Positions 1-11,263 of a stretch of 64,000 nucleotides of DNA are shown here, piece by piece. The stretch is from Lycium barbarum (Eukaryota > Streptophyta > Magnoliopsida > Solanales > Solanaceae): contig NC_083346.1 of NCBI RefSeq assembly GCF_019175385.1, positions 118,981,771-119,045,770 on the forward strand, given 5' to 3'. How positions within the stretch are numbered: the stretch's first letter is position 1; each line of letters begins with the position of its first letter. Both the position numbers and the translations under genes were made by a program. The notes under the pieces were generated by a model. The model did not search any database. It was not told the DNA's origin and saw only the letters and a program-made list of their open reading frames with translations.

Positions 1-37
1 CAAACAGGCTTTAAGTTTCGCCAAAAGTTAACGCTTT

Positions 38-245
38 AAGGGGTCATCTGGTTGGAAACAAGTTATCCGGATTACTTATCGTCAGATTAGTTATTTTGGG
101 ATTAATTGTCCACTCTTCTACACGGATAACTAATTTCGGAATTAGTTATACCGCGATTTTATTCCAACCAAATATGGGATAAACTCATCTCAAATTTAAT
201 CCTGAGATTATTTATCCCTTATCTCTCGTATCAACTGAGTCCTAA
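38..245. repeat. MITE-like repeat with GGTTGGA/TCCAACC ends
   Basis: Starts with a GGGGTCATCTGGTTGGAAAC-type sequence. The complementary CCAACCAAAT appears near 163-172, with repeated short GGATAA/TTATCC motifs in both orientations between them. There is no coding potential. The right boundary and target duplication are not clear. It looks like a small non-autonomous DNA element, but this is by eye only. Confidence 0.4.
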
Positions 246-750
246 GAGTCCCCAAATACTTATCAAACTCTCTGTTCTTAAGATTTTCTATGTGTGTCCT
301 ATAAGTCAATGGTTCGAGCTGTAGAAGTAGACATTAATGTTCCATTAGGTTAAACTGTCTACATCACACTTCTAGGATGCGATCCTTTCAGGGATCCTGC
401 TAACGCAGTATGCATTGTGCACGAGCTGCCCTTTTTCTGTATGTTGAATTTGACGGGAACTATAAAAAGTACAACTATTAGCAGAAGCTTACATTTAGAG
501 GTATAATTTTTTTAGTTTTGTTATTTTAATTTTACTTCTAGAGTCTAATAAAACTTTTCTTGAGGTGTAATTTCTGCTATTTCCTTTTTAATATTTGTTG
601 GGTGTCTAGTGTAAATCTTTTTGTTGTATATTTTAGGATTTGATGAGACTTTATTGATGTTTATAGTTAAATTTTTTTCTTTACCGTTTTCGTTAAGTCT
701 GACAGAAAATAGTTCGGTAAGTATTTTACGAAAACTAAAAATGTTAGCTG
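246..750. other. Gene-free AT-rich stretch
   Basis: No gene or RNA was recognised. Part of it (about 520-580) is repeated in the same orientation at about 1340-1410, so the TIR element at 751-1226 lies between two diverged direct repeats. Confidence 0.5.
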
Positions 751-1226
751 TTGACAAACTCTAAAGACCAAAATTGTTAAGTGCATACTTAAGGGATTAT
801 TTGGAACCAATCCTCAAACACAAGGGACCATTTTTGTCATCGGGCCATTGATTGATGCAAACAATTCGATGCTAACAATTCGCTTCTTTAACAGCCTTGA
901 GAATATATCATATGCCCTTTCACCTCTTGATGAATGTTCTATCACCATTGGTATTACCCCATCAAATCTCTTATTATTCAAAGGGGTTCCAATGATTATT
1001 TGGTTCCGTAGTTTTTGAGCAATTTGAGTGAGCATTGTTGAATGTATGGAGTGAGCGTTGAGATGAATCTTGAATGGACAAAAAATGGGAAGTGTGAAAG
1101 GGCAAGCAGAGTTTTTTGGGGATCTATGGTGAGAAAATGACAAAAATGGTTCCTTATGTTTGAGGATAGGTTCAAAATAATCTCTTAAGTATGTAGTTAA
1201 TAATTTTAGCTCTTTAAGTTTGTCAA
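751..1226. mobile_element. TIR element carrying a captured ClpP gene fragment
   Basis: Two inverted arms of about 90 bp, 751-840 and 1138-1226, pair along their whole length with scattered mismatches. The outer ends read TTGACAAACT on the left and its complement on the right. The inner ends are exact complements: TTTTTGTCAT at 831-840 and ATGACAAAAA at 1138-1147. No transposase lies between them; the 297-bp interior is a piece of a host ClpP gene. This is the layout of a Pack-type non-autonomous DNA transposon. A target duplication was not resolved, so the superfamily is open. Diverged direct repeats flank it further out. Confidence 0.65.
841..1137 (-). pseudogene. Fragment of mitochondrial-type ClpP protease subunit gene
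   Basis: The minus-strand translation contains [20 protein letters not shown] followed by LLKKRIV and, a little later, INGP. This is the highly conserved N-terminal block of the nuclear-encoded mitochondrial ClpP (CLPP2 type), a serine protease subunit. Only the leader region and the first conserved block are present. The catalytic Ser-His-Asp region is absent, so no functional protease can be made. Near 870-890 a short direct duplication (CGAATTGTT plus AGCAT/TGCAT) disrupts the conserved run just before INGP. The fragment ends exactly where the inverted arms begin, so I read it as captured by the surrounding TIR element. The leader part could instead be unrelated sequence. Confidence 0.7.
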
Positions 1227-1990
1227 AAGTTATATTTTGATACTGTAAGTTTGTCAAAATTTAATATTTTTAGTGTTCATCAATTTTTACCAAACTATGT
1301 CTGTTAGATTAGTTGGAACTTAGTATAAATTTCGTAGTTTCTGCTATTTTAATTTTACACTCTATTTATAGGGTCTGATAAAACTTTTTGAGGTATAATT
1401 TTTACTTTTTGTAATATATTTTTAGTGTAGGGGTGGCAAAATTAGCCCAAATCTATTTGACCCGCCCAAGCTTTAATAAGTTTGGGCTAGAGTGATTTTG
1501 AAGATGGGCTGATTTGGGCTAGCCCAAGTTGGCCCATCATAAATCATCAACCCAAATTGACCCATAAATTGTCTTCCATTTATAAGAATAAAAGCTTCAA
1601 AACATGATTAACTTCTTTTTTAATTATTGTTTAATTTTTTTAAAATGTTCATGGTTAATTTTCTTTAGAAAAAATATTTTTATTTTATTTTTTAATTTTT
1701 ATTTTCTTAATTTTTATTTCCTTATTTAAAAATTTTTACTAGTAACTTTTTATTTTTAAGTTTTTAATTTTTTTTCCCGAGGGTCTATGTCGATCCTTTA
1801 CACCTTAAAAGAGCCAATCATGAAAACAAACAGAGAAGTCTCATGCTTTGTACAACCCGACCGAATAATAGGGAATTTAAACAAAACGGAATCAAAGAGC
1901 AACTAAAAAGGGGAACTAGGAATTACCTAAAAATGGGGTGACACTAAAGGGATACAAACCAGTAACCTAATGTACAGAATTAAAACTAAA
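1227..1990. other. Gene-free; GGGCTA-rich block, possible transposon end
   Basis: From 1427 (TAGGGGTGGCAAAATTAGCC) there is a block with repeated GGGCTA/TAGCCC and GGCCCA words up to about 1560, followed by AT-rich sequence to about 1780. Blocks of this kind often mark the ends of hAT-like plant elements, but no partner end was found. There is no coding sequence. Confidence 0.3.
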
Positions 1991-2044
1991 CTAAACTAGT
2001 CTAACTACATAATTCTACTAAACTAGTCTAACTACATAATTCTA
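1991..2044. repeat. Perfect 27-bp tandem duplication
   Basis: Two identical 27-bp copies lie back to back, 1991-2017 and 2018-2044 (unit begins CTAAACTAGTCTAACTACAT). This looks like a recent slippage or duplication event. Confidence 0.85.
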
Positions 2045-2698
2045 CATAGAACAGAACCCAAGAAATAAAATAAGAAAATTATATGTTGTGGAGCAGTGAA
2101 CTTGGACGGGACGACTCGAGTCGAGTCGAGGATGCGATTCTTTACCTTTCACTGAACACTTTACTTTGGCCCGGTAAAGAGAAATCAAAAGCGAGAAAAA
2201 GAAAAAAAAATAGATTTTGGGTAAAGATGTAAATATATTCTTCAACTTTGCGATTTAGATCAGATATATTTTTTGTTATAAAAATAGTATATATATACCC
2301 CTATAGTTATAAAATGATGCAAATATACCCTACCGTTATAAACTGGTGCAAATATACCTTTTTCGTTGACGAGATTTTAAAAAAAAAATCATTTAGGTTA
2401 TTTTTTCACTAAAAAAATGCCACAAGACTTTAAAAAGGGTCTACCTATTATTTTCAGTAGATATACTTCTCTAAAGCCACATAATAATTTTTTTGGGTGG
2501 GTGAGTCTGATTTGTTTAAAAAAAAATGAGTAGACTTATTATTTTGAAGTCAATATTTTTTTTAAACTAACCAGACCCGACCTACTCCTGAAAACGCATC
2601 AATTGGTCAAATGCAGGAGAAAACTTTCTTCCATAGCAAAAGGCCATCTCAATATGAGCCACTCCATGACCTGAATAAAGTTGTAATAACTGATCTAC
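2045..2698. other. Gene-free stretch with degenerate MITE-like sequence
   Basis: About 2220-2370 contains repeated AAATATACCC-type words at regular spacing, reminiscent of the palindromic MITE around 2981 but more decayed. No genes were seen. Confidence 0.35.
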
Positions 2699-2890
2699 TC
2701 AGTTCAAGAATTTTTGTTGATAGTCAGGGAAATAACTGTGATCATCAGAGTCAATTTTCGACATGGCAAAGCATTTGAATTTTAACGTAGGCATAGAAGT
2801 AAAGAGATGTTTCCATCTTCTAGATAAAATGCTTGTCCTAACAACATAATGTACCGATAGATGTGCCAACATGGAACGAGGAAAAGAAGA
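2699..2890 (-). pseudogene. F-box/LRR-type protein gene relic
   Basis: The minus-strand translation includes VVRTSILSRRWKHLFTSMPT and then LKFKC. This matches the end of the plant F-box motif (TSxLSxRWxxLF) and the linker towards the LRR/FBD part. Only about 60 residues are recognisable. There is no complete F-box start and no LRR region, and the reading frame stops at 2699. It is a relic of a family whose members normally act as substrate adaptors in SCF ubiquitin ligases. No function is expected. Confidence 0.55.
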
Positions 2891-2980
2891 AGAAGAAGGG
2901 GGGTTGTGGGGTGGGGTTGAAATGGTGAAGGAGTAAAAAACAAAAAACAAAAAGATTATTAAAATCTTTTTTTTTTACGG

Positions 2981-3066
2981 AAAAGGGCCAAAACTACCCC
3001 TGAACTTTGGGAAATAGTTCATCTATACCCTTCGTGATACTTTAGGACCAATTATACCATTACTGT
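2981..3066. mobile_element. Palindromic MITE, left arm, part 1 (split by Ogre)
   Basis: Begins AAAAGGGCCAAAACTACCCC. The sequence continues without a gap, after one copy of the ACTGT target duplication, at 28089. Joined in that way it pairs with the inverted arm ending at 28485. The arms of this short non-autonomous element are about 230 bp and diverged by scattered substitutions. The retrotransposon inserted about 86 bp into this arm. Confidence 0.8.
3062..3066. repeat. Ogre target-site duplication, left copy (ACTGT)
   Basis: ACTGT at 3062-3066, immediately before the LTR terminal TG, is repeated at 28084-28088, immediately after the LTR terminal CA. Five bp is the usual Ty3/gypsy integrase footprint, and the copies are identical. 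Confidence 0.92.
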
Positions 3067-4179
3067 TGTCACACCCCATTTTAACCTGGGTTAGAGCGGA
3101 GTACAACATATTGGAGATTCTTTGTTGCTTTTTTTTAAAGAGTCGCCACCTAATTGATTTTTACAGTGAATTAGGACACCTAATTATTAACTAAGATAAA
3201 GTTAAAACTAAACCTTTGTTAATGGTCTGCTTAACCAGTGTGATTCTAGGTAAGGGTTCTATATCATCCTAAAGGGAAGGGGTTAGGCATCCTTTAGAAT
3301 CCGTTAAACACGGTTATCCGGCTAAACTTAGGTTAATCATTCAATGTTGGATATAGTATTTAAATTTTAAGAAAAAATAGCTTGTGCAGATGAGACTTGT
3401 AGAATATAACAATTTATGTCATCTTATAAAAAGGACTTCAAATAATAAGGTTGTTTAAAATGGAACTAGTAATTTGCACAAGAAGGGATTTTAGAATGCT
3501 ATTTGAAATAAAAGTTTATAAATGTCGTTAAAGTTCTTAAAATAAAATACTAATAAAACCTATAGGAAAGAATATAATTTGTATAAAGGGAGACTTCGAA
3601 TGCCATAAAATTTATAAATATTATTAAGCTTTAAATGGAAAGTGTTATTTAGAATGAAATTTGTAGAAAATATAATAATTCGCATAAAAAAATGTGAATG
3701 ACATTTAAAAATAAACTTATAACTATTGCAAAGATTTTTAAATAATGATGCTATTTAAAATAAAATTCGCATGAAATGTGTAAGCAAAAGAAAACGCGAA
3801 TTTGCGTTAAAACAAACTAAACGATGATGTATTGATTGACTTTTGCGTTTTGGAAGTTCAAAATGTTCTTTAATTTCTGTTTGCGTGTTAATGATGTTTC
3901 GAAATTCTCAAGATAAGAATATGTGAATCCTTTAATTTAGAACATATATATGGCCATGTCATTTATTTTGCAAATTGATCATTTTAAATAAAAAAAAACG
4001 TAAAGAGAAGGAAATGGTTTGTGAAATTAATTGTTAGTTCTTTCTTAAGTTAACTACCCATAGCTAAGATCAATCCGCTAATTCGTTTAAAGTTTATCTA
4101 AATCAGCAAGGATAAAATAAAACGTTGGTCACATAATACACAATCAAACGATAATGACAATAAAAAGAATGAATCAAAT

Positions 4180-4380
4180 AGGCCCAGCCATTTTGAGGCT
4201 GTTGGGCCTTGTTCACTGTTGGGCATCGGCCCAGCAGCCCTATTTCCGCTGGGCCGCTGCTGCTGCTGCTGCTGCTCTGGGTCACTGCTGGGCTTCAGCC
4301 CAGCAGCCTCCCCTTTTTTTTTTAACTGCTGTTGGGCTAACACGGAGAGGATATTTACGTCGGGCCTTAGCCCAAACCGA
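4180..4380. repeat. GGCCCA/TGGGCC cluster with (GCT)7 in the LTR
   Basis: About 200 bp of the otherwise AT-rich LTR carries many GGCCCA, TGGGCC or TGGGCT words in both orientations, a (GCT)7 run, and a hairpin-forming GCTGGGCT-TC-AGCCCAGC. GGCCCA resembles the site II motif recognised by plant TCP factors. The putative start site places this cluster in the transcribed part of the LTR, so a promoter role is uncertain. The same cluster is at about 23372-23572. Confidence 0.5.
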
Positions 4381-7300
4381 ATGCGGAGTAGAACGAGTCC
4401 TCCGGACTCGTATGCGAGGTTCATGCGGAAAGAATGAAAGAAGGATTAGTATACGATCAATGGGTTAAACATAAAAAATATGAATTCAAACAACTTCATA
4501 AATTATGTATATATCGCATATACTTAAGGATAACCCATGCCTACACAGATTAGCCACCACACACATACAAATAGGCAATCCTCAAACATGGACAGAAACT
4601 CAAACAGCTGCACATCGTGTGTTTTAATCAACGTAAGGACAACTGCCAGTTTATATCTCAGTTTCGCTACTTACATAGGCAAACAAACAGAACTCACAGC
4701 ATTTTATGTCATAAATAGGAAGATAGCAGGCAGTGATAGATAGTCCAGTCCAAACATTCATAATATAATTCAACGTATAGTCTAGCAAACATGTTATTTA
4801 GGCAGGTATTTCAAAGAATTAGTCTAGGACATATATACTTAAGATGGGCATTAATAGATTTGATAATTTCAAGTCGCAAAGGGCCAACAATCTCAGCAGA
4901 ACTGAGCAGAATCACAGCTATGCATATAACAACAAGAAGTTAATGGCAAAGCGACAAATGGTCAGGATAAATTCAGAATCATCTTTTGGAATCTTTGCAT
5001 ATATTAGATATAGGCAGGACCATGTTCAGGAATGATATGAAGGTAGTAAGTATGTTAGCTTACATGAGGGTCACAATAGAATGGATCTGGACTAAATCAT
5101 GTTTATCAAAAAAAAGATCCACAATTTGAGTTTCAGGCAAAGCAACAATCACAATATGGTGGAACAACACCTAAACTTCTTATTAGTAATATTATTAGTT
5201 CATAAGTTGCATCACTTAATGATTCATACACATTGATTTAGAAAGCACCAGTTAAACAGTTCCAGTTTTAGTTTCAGGAAAATGAACATTCACACAAAAC
5301 TCAGACCAAACATTGCCACTGTAATCACATACTTACCATCTATCCAGAGAAGTGAATTTCTAAACACTGTTACCACATCAGCAACTATCCCCATAGACAA
5401 GATTCAAACCCCTTAGAGATTTGAGAGAGACTAGAGGATATGCAAATGATATAAGGGAATTGAATTAGCATGTGAATAGGCATGGGGAATACTGGTTTCA
5501 CAAAGAAGGCAAACTATAGACTAGCAATGATAGTATAAAGGCATATAAGATTCCTGTTTAATTTAGGCAAGGACAAATACTCAAATCACAGGTATGGGTA
5601 AACCAGAAGGATACAGGAAATGTCATCACATATGGTCTTATTCAATGTATTTTGGATCTGTTTCATGCAAAGTGTCAAAGGAAGAAAATATTTCAGTTTT
5701 AGAGGGGACCTACTATCACCTGCAATTCCTCATGCAAATTCAAACAAAACAGATTTAATTTTCACATAAGGAAAAGGGACAGGGTCAACTGTGGACTCCC
5801 AAGTTCACCCACACAGATTAACACAAGTAAGAGAGGGGAGAAACATAATTAATTATTTCCAATTTACTTTAACACATGGAGGATCTGGAGATCAGATGAG
5901 ACTGGTATCCTAATCCATTGGACTCTGGTTAATAAATGAACCAACAGGAGACTGATCTCTTACACTTAGAGTATGCTTTGCATTGACAGAAGACATTCAA
6001 CAGGAAAAGTTCGAAGCTAGGCAAAGATTAAGGCTCAAGTACTTATGTAACCAGTTAAACTTCAGTTTAAATCCTTAACATGATCATGCTGAACTATTTA
6101 ATGATGACAGAGACAAACTAAAACATAACAGGGGTGTTGCCAAGTCCAGAACAGCCTAAAGCTTGGCACTAACCTGATCATGCATTTTGGCAGCAAAGAA
6201 GGACTTAACAGATTACAGAATGACCTATACCACTAACTAATTATAGAGGAATTAGTCTCAAACAATATGTGTAGCAAGTATGCATACTGTTTCAGGATTA
6301 GACAGACACAATTCTTAAGATGAAATGGAAGTTCAAAGCCCAAGCATTCATGTAATCACCCCCAACATGTGATAACTCTTATACATCAGTAAAGCAGGTG
6401 TTTGGGCATTTTAGACAATCAGATCCTCAAGAAAATAGATAGACATGGCTATATTCAGACACCAAGGACATACCAGGCCAACTCTGACTCTACTCAGTGT
6501 TCTGTGGAGACAAAAGGCATATAAGGGTAAGCCAGACGACTCTGCAGAACCCTTTTATATGACCTAGACTAGCATTAATACATTCATGAATCACATAGAG
6601 ACATCAAACTGAAACAACATTCAATGTTATATTGAACCACTGAGATCTCCAAATAAGCATACATGCTTGTATCAACAGGATTTATATGAAATTAATATGG
6701 GGTATAGTCATAAACCTAACCAGCATATGATATCACATAAAGACGTAGTCCAGCAAAACCACAGGTTAACTTAAGCAATTCAACTATTCTGTGATCAATC
6801 ATCATTTGAGCAGACAAACCATGCTTAAGCTGCCATAAGCTAAATAACCTATGGCTAACCAAAAACAAGACATGAAATGAGCCACTGCAGCACAACTAAA
6901 AAGGGCAAGCACATACACATAATTAGCAGACTACAAACTAAAATATAAAACCAATCAAATTAGCAGACTACAAACTAAATGTATACCATTTTACTAGATC
7001 GAATTCTCAGCGTGCAAACCAATGACATTCAGACTAAGCCGAATATCTTAAACTAAATAACAACAGCAACATCCGACAAGATTTCAACTAAGCCAAAACA
7101 CAATAACGACTCATTTAATCACAATAACTAAGCTAACATCAAACCCAACCATATCAGCACACAAACATATCAAACTGAAATACGAGGAAGCAAATGGGAT
7201 TTAACTGACCTTTTGCAGGTGCAGCGAAATGGGATTTTGAATCTTCGATCTACGCTCGAATTCGCAAGATACTAGGATCCCTTTTGAGTGCGATTTTCGT

Positions 7301-7523
7301 CTATAATGAAGTCGAACCTTTGTTTCTAAGGCTACGGCTCACTCAAACAGAAATGAAAACGGAACAGAGAAATTAAGATCCAAAAAAAAAGATGGATTCG
7401 ATAGAATTTCTATGGCTGAAAACTTCTTAGTTTTGGGGTTTCGATGTTTGAAAACTTCTTCTATCTAATTTTGGCTATCAAACAAAAGAAAAAAAGCCCC
7501 CTTCAACTCTGATTCCTCTTCCT

Positions 7524-7530
7524 CTTTATA
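7524..7530 (-). promoter_or_regulatory. Putative TATA box of the Ogre LTR (3' LTR copy)
   Basis: TATAAAG on the minus strand, in the context CCTATAAAGAGG, directly downstream (in element sense) of a GA-rich block. The functional copy in the 5' LTR is at 26716-26722. A start about 30 bp further would give a U3 of roughly 1.4 kb and R-U5 of roughly 4.4 kb. No transcript data were available. Confidence 0.5.
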
Positions 7531-7717
7531 GGTTTTTATTTTCGTCGTTTTGTACTGAAAAAAGGGGGAAGGAGGAGCGGGAGAGAGATAAAAGTGGGGG
7601 ACAAGGGTGAGTGGGGAGCGGAGAAGAAGGAGGGAACAATGGAGAGTGGGAGCGGCGCGAGAGAGAAAAGAGAAAGGGGAAAAGGAAAGAGATGAAGCGG
7701 CGGAAGAAAAAATGTGA

Positions 7718-7740
7718 AGGGAAACCCTAAGGGTTTCCCT
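7718..7740. promoter_or_regulatory. 23-bp palindrome with telo-box core in LTR U3
   Basis: AGGGAAACCCT (7718-7728) and AGGGTTTCCCT (7730-7740) are perfect inverted copies around one base. The centre contains AAACCCTAA, the telo-box found in many plant promoters. It lies about 190 bp upstream of the putative TATA motif. The identical copy in the 5' LTR is at 26910-26932. Confidence 0.6.
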
Positions 7741-7762
7741 TATTTTGCTGAGGAATGAATTG

Positions 7763-7788
7763 GACCCGGTCTATTTGTGGACCGGGTC
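7763..7788. promoter_or_regulatory. 9-bp stem inverted repeat in LTR U3
   Basis: GACCCGGTC (7763-7771) and GACCGGGTC (7780-7788) are perfect inverted copies with an 8-base loop, just upstream of the telo-box palindrome. The pair is repeated in the 5' LTR at +19,192. It may be a transcription-factor half-site pair; its role is unknown. Confidence 0.5.
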
Positions 7789-8159
7789 AAATTTTAGACT
7801 GCGTATTTAAAGAATGGGCTATTAAATTAAACCTGGACTGATCTAAAATTGAGATAAAAAACATGGTCTAGTCTGAAAATATTAGGAGCCAATTGGACTT
7901 TGATTTGGGGTCCGGTAAGTGAAAATACGAACTGAGTGCAAGAAATAGTTTGGCTTCTAAATTTGAAATAAGAGACACATTTTGATTAATGATGTACTAA
8001 GGGTGCCAAAATATCACCTAATACGGAAATATGTAATTATAAAAAGACCCCGGGTAAAAATTATATGATGTCGCAAGTGACCGTGCTATAATATTTAATA
8101 ACAAAATGCTATCATCAGAAATGTGCGAAATAAATGCGATGCGTGTGCTGAAGTTGGTA

Positions 8160-8735
8160 GAACCTCGAGAAATGCAAGTTTCAATAATACTAAATAATAG
8201 CAATAAATAAATAGCGGTAGTGATACTGTTAATAACAATAATGATAATGGTAATGGTGACAAAAACAATAATAGATATAATAATAATAATAGTAAATAAC
8301 AAATGTTGATAGCTAAAAATGATAATAATTAATAAAGATAATAAAGATGATAGTAATTAACAATAAATAACAATTATTGAAAAATAATAAAATGATAATA
8401 AATTAATAATAATAACGATAATAGGGGTAATAATAAAATAATAATGATGATAATAATAAGAGAAATAATGATTTTAATAATAATAATAAATAAAAATTAT
8501 TGATAAAAATAATGATAATAATTAATAATGAAAATAACGATGATAAAGATGATTAATAAATTGATAACAAATAACGTTGATAATAATGATTAGTAATAAT
8601 AATAATAATAATAATAATGAAAATTGAAATAACAAGAATAATAATAATTAATGACAATTAGTAATAATGGTAATTTAATAATAATAATAATAATAATAAT
8701 GATAATAATAATAGTTGTAACAGAATAATGAAACG
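8160..8735. repeat. AAT-rich microsatellite tract in LTR U3
   Basis: Long stretches of AATAAT/GATAAT words, ending with runs of nine or more AAT units. It is duplicated in the 5' LTR (about 27352-27927), where the adjacent TTTTA microsatellite is 16 bp longer. This explains the LTR length difference. Confidence 0.85.
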
Positions 8736-8880
8736 CCGTTATTGATAGGGACTAATAACTATAGTAAACATAATATATATTATTATTTATTTTTTATTTT
8801 ATTTTATTTTATTAAAATATTAGAAGCGCAAATATATATTTTGGAGGAGAGGCGGGACAAAATTGGGTGTCAACAACTTG

Positions 8881-8890
8881 TCCCTCTTTG
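8881..8890 (-). other. Polypurine tract of the Ogre element
   Basis: In element sense CAAAGAGGGA followed by CAAGT sits immediately before the 3' LTR start (TGTTGACACCC on the minus strand). Position and purine content fit the plus-strand primer. Confidence 0.7.
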
Positions 8891-9469
8891 CCTGATAATG
8901 ATGAAAGAATTTTCGGGCAAAGACGTTGACTTAGTAGCCTATTTTGTCCCGGCTAGAGGATTATGAAGGACTAAGGGTAAATAAAATTACGGCCGAACTC
9001 TGGTCTTTGAATCGCCTACATATCTCGGGTTGCACGAGAATCAGGCCGTGTGTAGTTCTGGGAAGACTATGACACCTATGACTGGCAACTCACGATTTGA
9101 TGCGGATCTCCGCAAAATATTGTCCCAGTGTCGAATTATGATGACACTGGGTATCGTGATAGAAACTTGAAAATTGATTGTGCTGGAATGTGAACGGGAA
9201 ATTCGAATTTGGAGCCGAGTGTTCGAGGTAGATCTTTGACCTTTGTCGAGAAGTCTGCTTGTCCTTCCCGACGTATTGCCCCAGTTCGCTGCCGAAGAAA
9301 TAGTTCCACGTTGCGCTAAAGCTCTTGCGAAACTAAAACTGGATGAAAATAGTCAGTAAGAATAAGTATTGAAATACAGTGACGCAAGTGCGGTGCGATG
9401 CGGCTGCGCATGTGCAGGGTATTAATAAAATAATAATAATAGAACGAAGCACGTGCGGTGCAACGTCTT
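8891..9469 (-). other. Ogre 3' untranslated region, non-repetitive part
   Basis: No coding sequence. About 9010-9065 contains a diverged relative of the 101-bp repeat found at 11298-12180: both share CCTAC-TATC, GAATCAGG and GTAGTTC words in the same order. The arrays may therefore have grown from a motif already present in this region. Confidence 0.5.
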
Positions 9470-10665
9470 TATGCGGAAATTTAGAAGGGCGGTGCATGGC
9501 CCAGTAAACATATGAACGCGATGCGAAGAGCGGTGCACAGCTCACGCATCATATGAAAGGCGGTGCATGGCCTTGTGCAGAAATTTAAAAGGGCGGTGCA
9601 TAGCCCATGTGATATATGAAAGGCGGTGCTCAGCCTTATGCAGAAATTTACAAGGGCGGTGCATGGCCCATGTAATATATGAAAGCGATGCGAAGAGCGG
9701 TGCGCAGCTCATGCATCATATGAAAGGCGGTGCATGGCCTTATGCAAAAATTTGAAAGGGCGGTGCATGGCCCAGGCAATATGAAAGTGATGCGAAGGGC
9801 GGTGCGCAGCCCACGCATCATATGAAAGGCGGTGCATGGCCTTATGCAGAAATTTAAAAGGGCGGTGCATGGCCCATGTAATATGAAAGCGATGCGAAGA
9901 GCGGTGCGCAGCTCATGCATCATATGAAAGGCGGTGCATGGCCTTATGCAGAAATTTAAAAGGGCGGTGCATGGCCCATGTAATATGAAAGCGATGCGAA
10001 GGGCGGTGCGCAGCCCATGCATCATATGAAAGGCGGTGCATGGCCTTATGCAGAAATTTAAAAAAAAAGCGGTGCATGGCCCAGTAGATATATGAAAGCG
10101 ATGCGAAGGGCGGTGCGCAGCCCATGCATCATATGAAAGGCGGTGCATGGCCTTATGCAGAAATTTAAAAGGGCGGTGCATGGCCCATGTAATATGAAAG
10201 TGATGCGAAGGGCGGTGCGCAGCCCACGCATCATATGAAAGGCGGTGCATGGCCTTATGCAGAAATTTAAAAGGGCGGTGCATGGCCCAGTAAATATAAA
10301 AAAGCGATGCGAAGAGCGGTGCGCAGCTCATGCATCATATGAAAGGCGGTGCATGGCCTTATGCAGAAATTTAAAAAGGGCGGTGCATGGCCCAGGCAAT
10401 ATGAAAGTGATGCGAAGGGCGGTGCGCAGCCCACGCATCATATGAAAGGCGGTGCATGGCCTTATGCAGAAATTTAAAAGGGCGGTGCATGGCCCAGTAA
10501 ATATATGAAAGCGATGCGAAGAGCGGTGCGCAGCTCATGCATCATATGAAAGGCGGTGCATGGCCTTATGCAAAAATTTAAAAGGGCGGTGCATGGCCCA
10601 GTAAATATATGAAAACGATGCGAAGAGCGGTGCGCAGCTCATGCATCATATGAAAAGCGGTGAGT
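9470..10665 (-). repeat. Ogre tandem array A: 102-bp units made of three ~34-bp subunits
   Basis: About twelve units, mostly spaced 101-106 bp, can be counted by the recurring GCAGAAATTTAAAAGG word. One canonical unit is 102 bp and splits into three related subunits of about 33, 38 and 31 bp. Each starts with (A/G)GCGGTGCATGGCC or GAGCGGTGCGCAGC. It is thus a higher-order repeat: an old ~34-bp repeat amplified as a trimer. Because 102 is a multiple of 3, a long frame stays open by chance (227 codons on the minus strand). I do not call that a gene. Tandem arrays downstream of integrase are a known property of Ogre elements. Confidence 0.9.
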
Positions 10666-11259
10666 AATTCAGGTGCAGTGCAATGCGGATGCAAGCACAC
10701 GCAGTGGCATTTAAAAAAGGATAAAAGCAATGTATTCGAAGGCAATACAGAATATTTGCATTGATATATATTTGAAGAAAATAATTTGCAAGATTAGCTT
10801 ATTGTGATCGCCGAAAGTTATTGATATTTGAAGATATAATTGATAGAAGAATGCTCAAACCGTTTGACGCGTCATCCTTACAAGGTCGTGCCTACCTCGC
10901 TCCTGCAACTTGGCAACCTGCATCCAAAGAAAATTTTTGTAAGTTTCGGGGAGGGGGTTGATTCGCGTTGACTTGAGGATCCGGCTCTTGGCGCTTCATG
11001 CCTACAACTTTCTATGAACTTGTAGCCTCCGCTAATTCTGAGTCTTGGCCGACTAGTAAACAGTCTGATTACGATCACATTATTTTGGAAGAAAATAGAC
11101 ATAGTAAAATATATGTATGGTGATAAATAACTTTTGCTGAACTCGGAACTGTGACACATTGTGAAACAAAGCGAATGCCCCTCTTCCGAAGTTTTCTTCT
11201 GCCCGACGACTCTGTTGAAAACATTCTCCCGAGCCTGTCGATGTTATCCTGAGGCGATC

Positions 11260-11263
<4 letters not shown>
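10666..11263 (-). other. Ogre spacer between tandem arrays
   Basis: Non-repetitive sequence between the two arrays, in the 3' untranslated part of the element. No credible open frame, and nothing further recognised. Confidence 0.5.

Larger units (their letters stand above)
3067..8875 (-). repeat. Ogre 3' LTR (5,809 bp)
   Basis: On the plus strand it runs from TGTCACACCCC to GTGTCAACA, so it has the canonical TG...CA ends. By eye it aligns base for base with 22259-28083 at a constant offset of 19,192. Substitutions noticed at 3260, 6406, 6665, 7407, 8327 and 8338, and a 16-bp shorter TTTTA microsatellite near 8795. It contains a (GCT)7 run at 4256-4276, a GA-rich promoter-like block at 7560-7720, a TATA motif, and an AAT-rich block at about 8160-8735. 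Short open frames in it are not genes. Confidence 0.95.

Noticed and set aside
841..1137. ClpP similarity as a plastid or mitochondrial DNA insertion
   Set aside because: The block is of the nuclear-encoded mitochondrial ClpP type and is bounded by transposon arms, so capture of nuclear DNA is the simpler reading.
4098..5035. Several short open frames, including a Gln/Ala/Cys-repeat frame, duplicated at 23290-24227
   Set aside because: They are in the LTRs; the homopolymeric residues come from the (GCT)7 run, and the frames are short and not family-like.
8018..8302. Ile-rich open frame in the LTR (also 27210-27494)
   Set aside because: Translation of an AAT/ATT microsatellite.
9648..10331. 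A 227-codon minus-strand open frame with repeated His/Arg/Pro-rich units
   Set aside because: It is a by-product of the 102-bp (34-codon) tandem repeat; units vary without codon-level constraint, and it lies in the 3' untranslated part of the retrotransposon.
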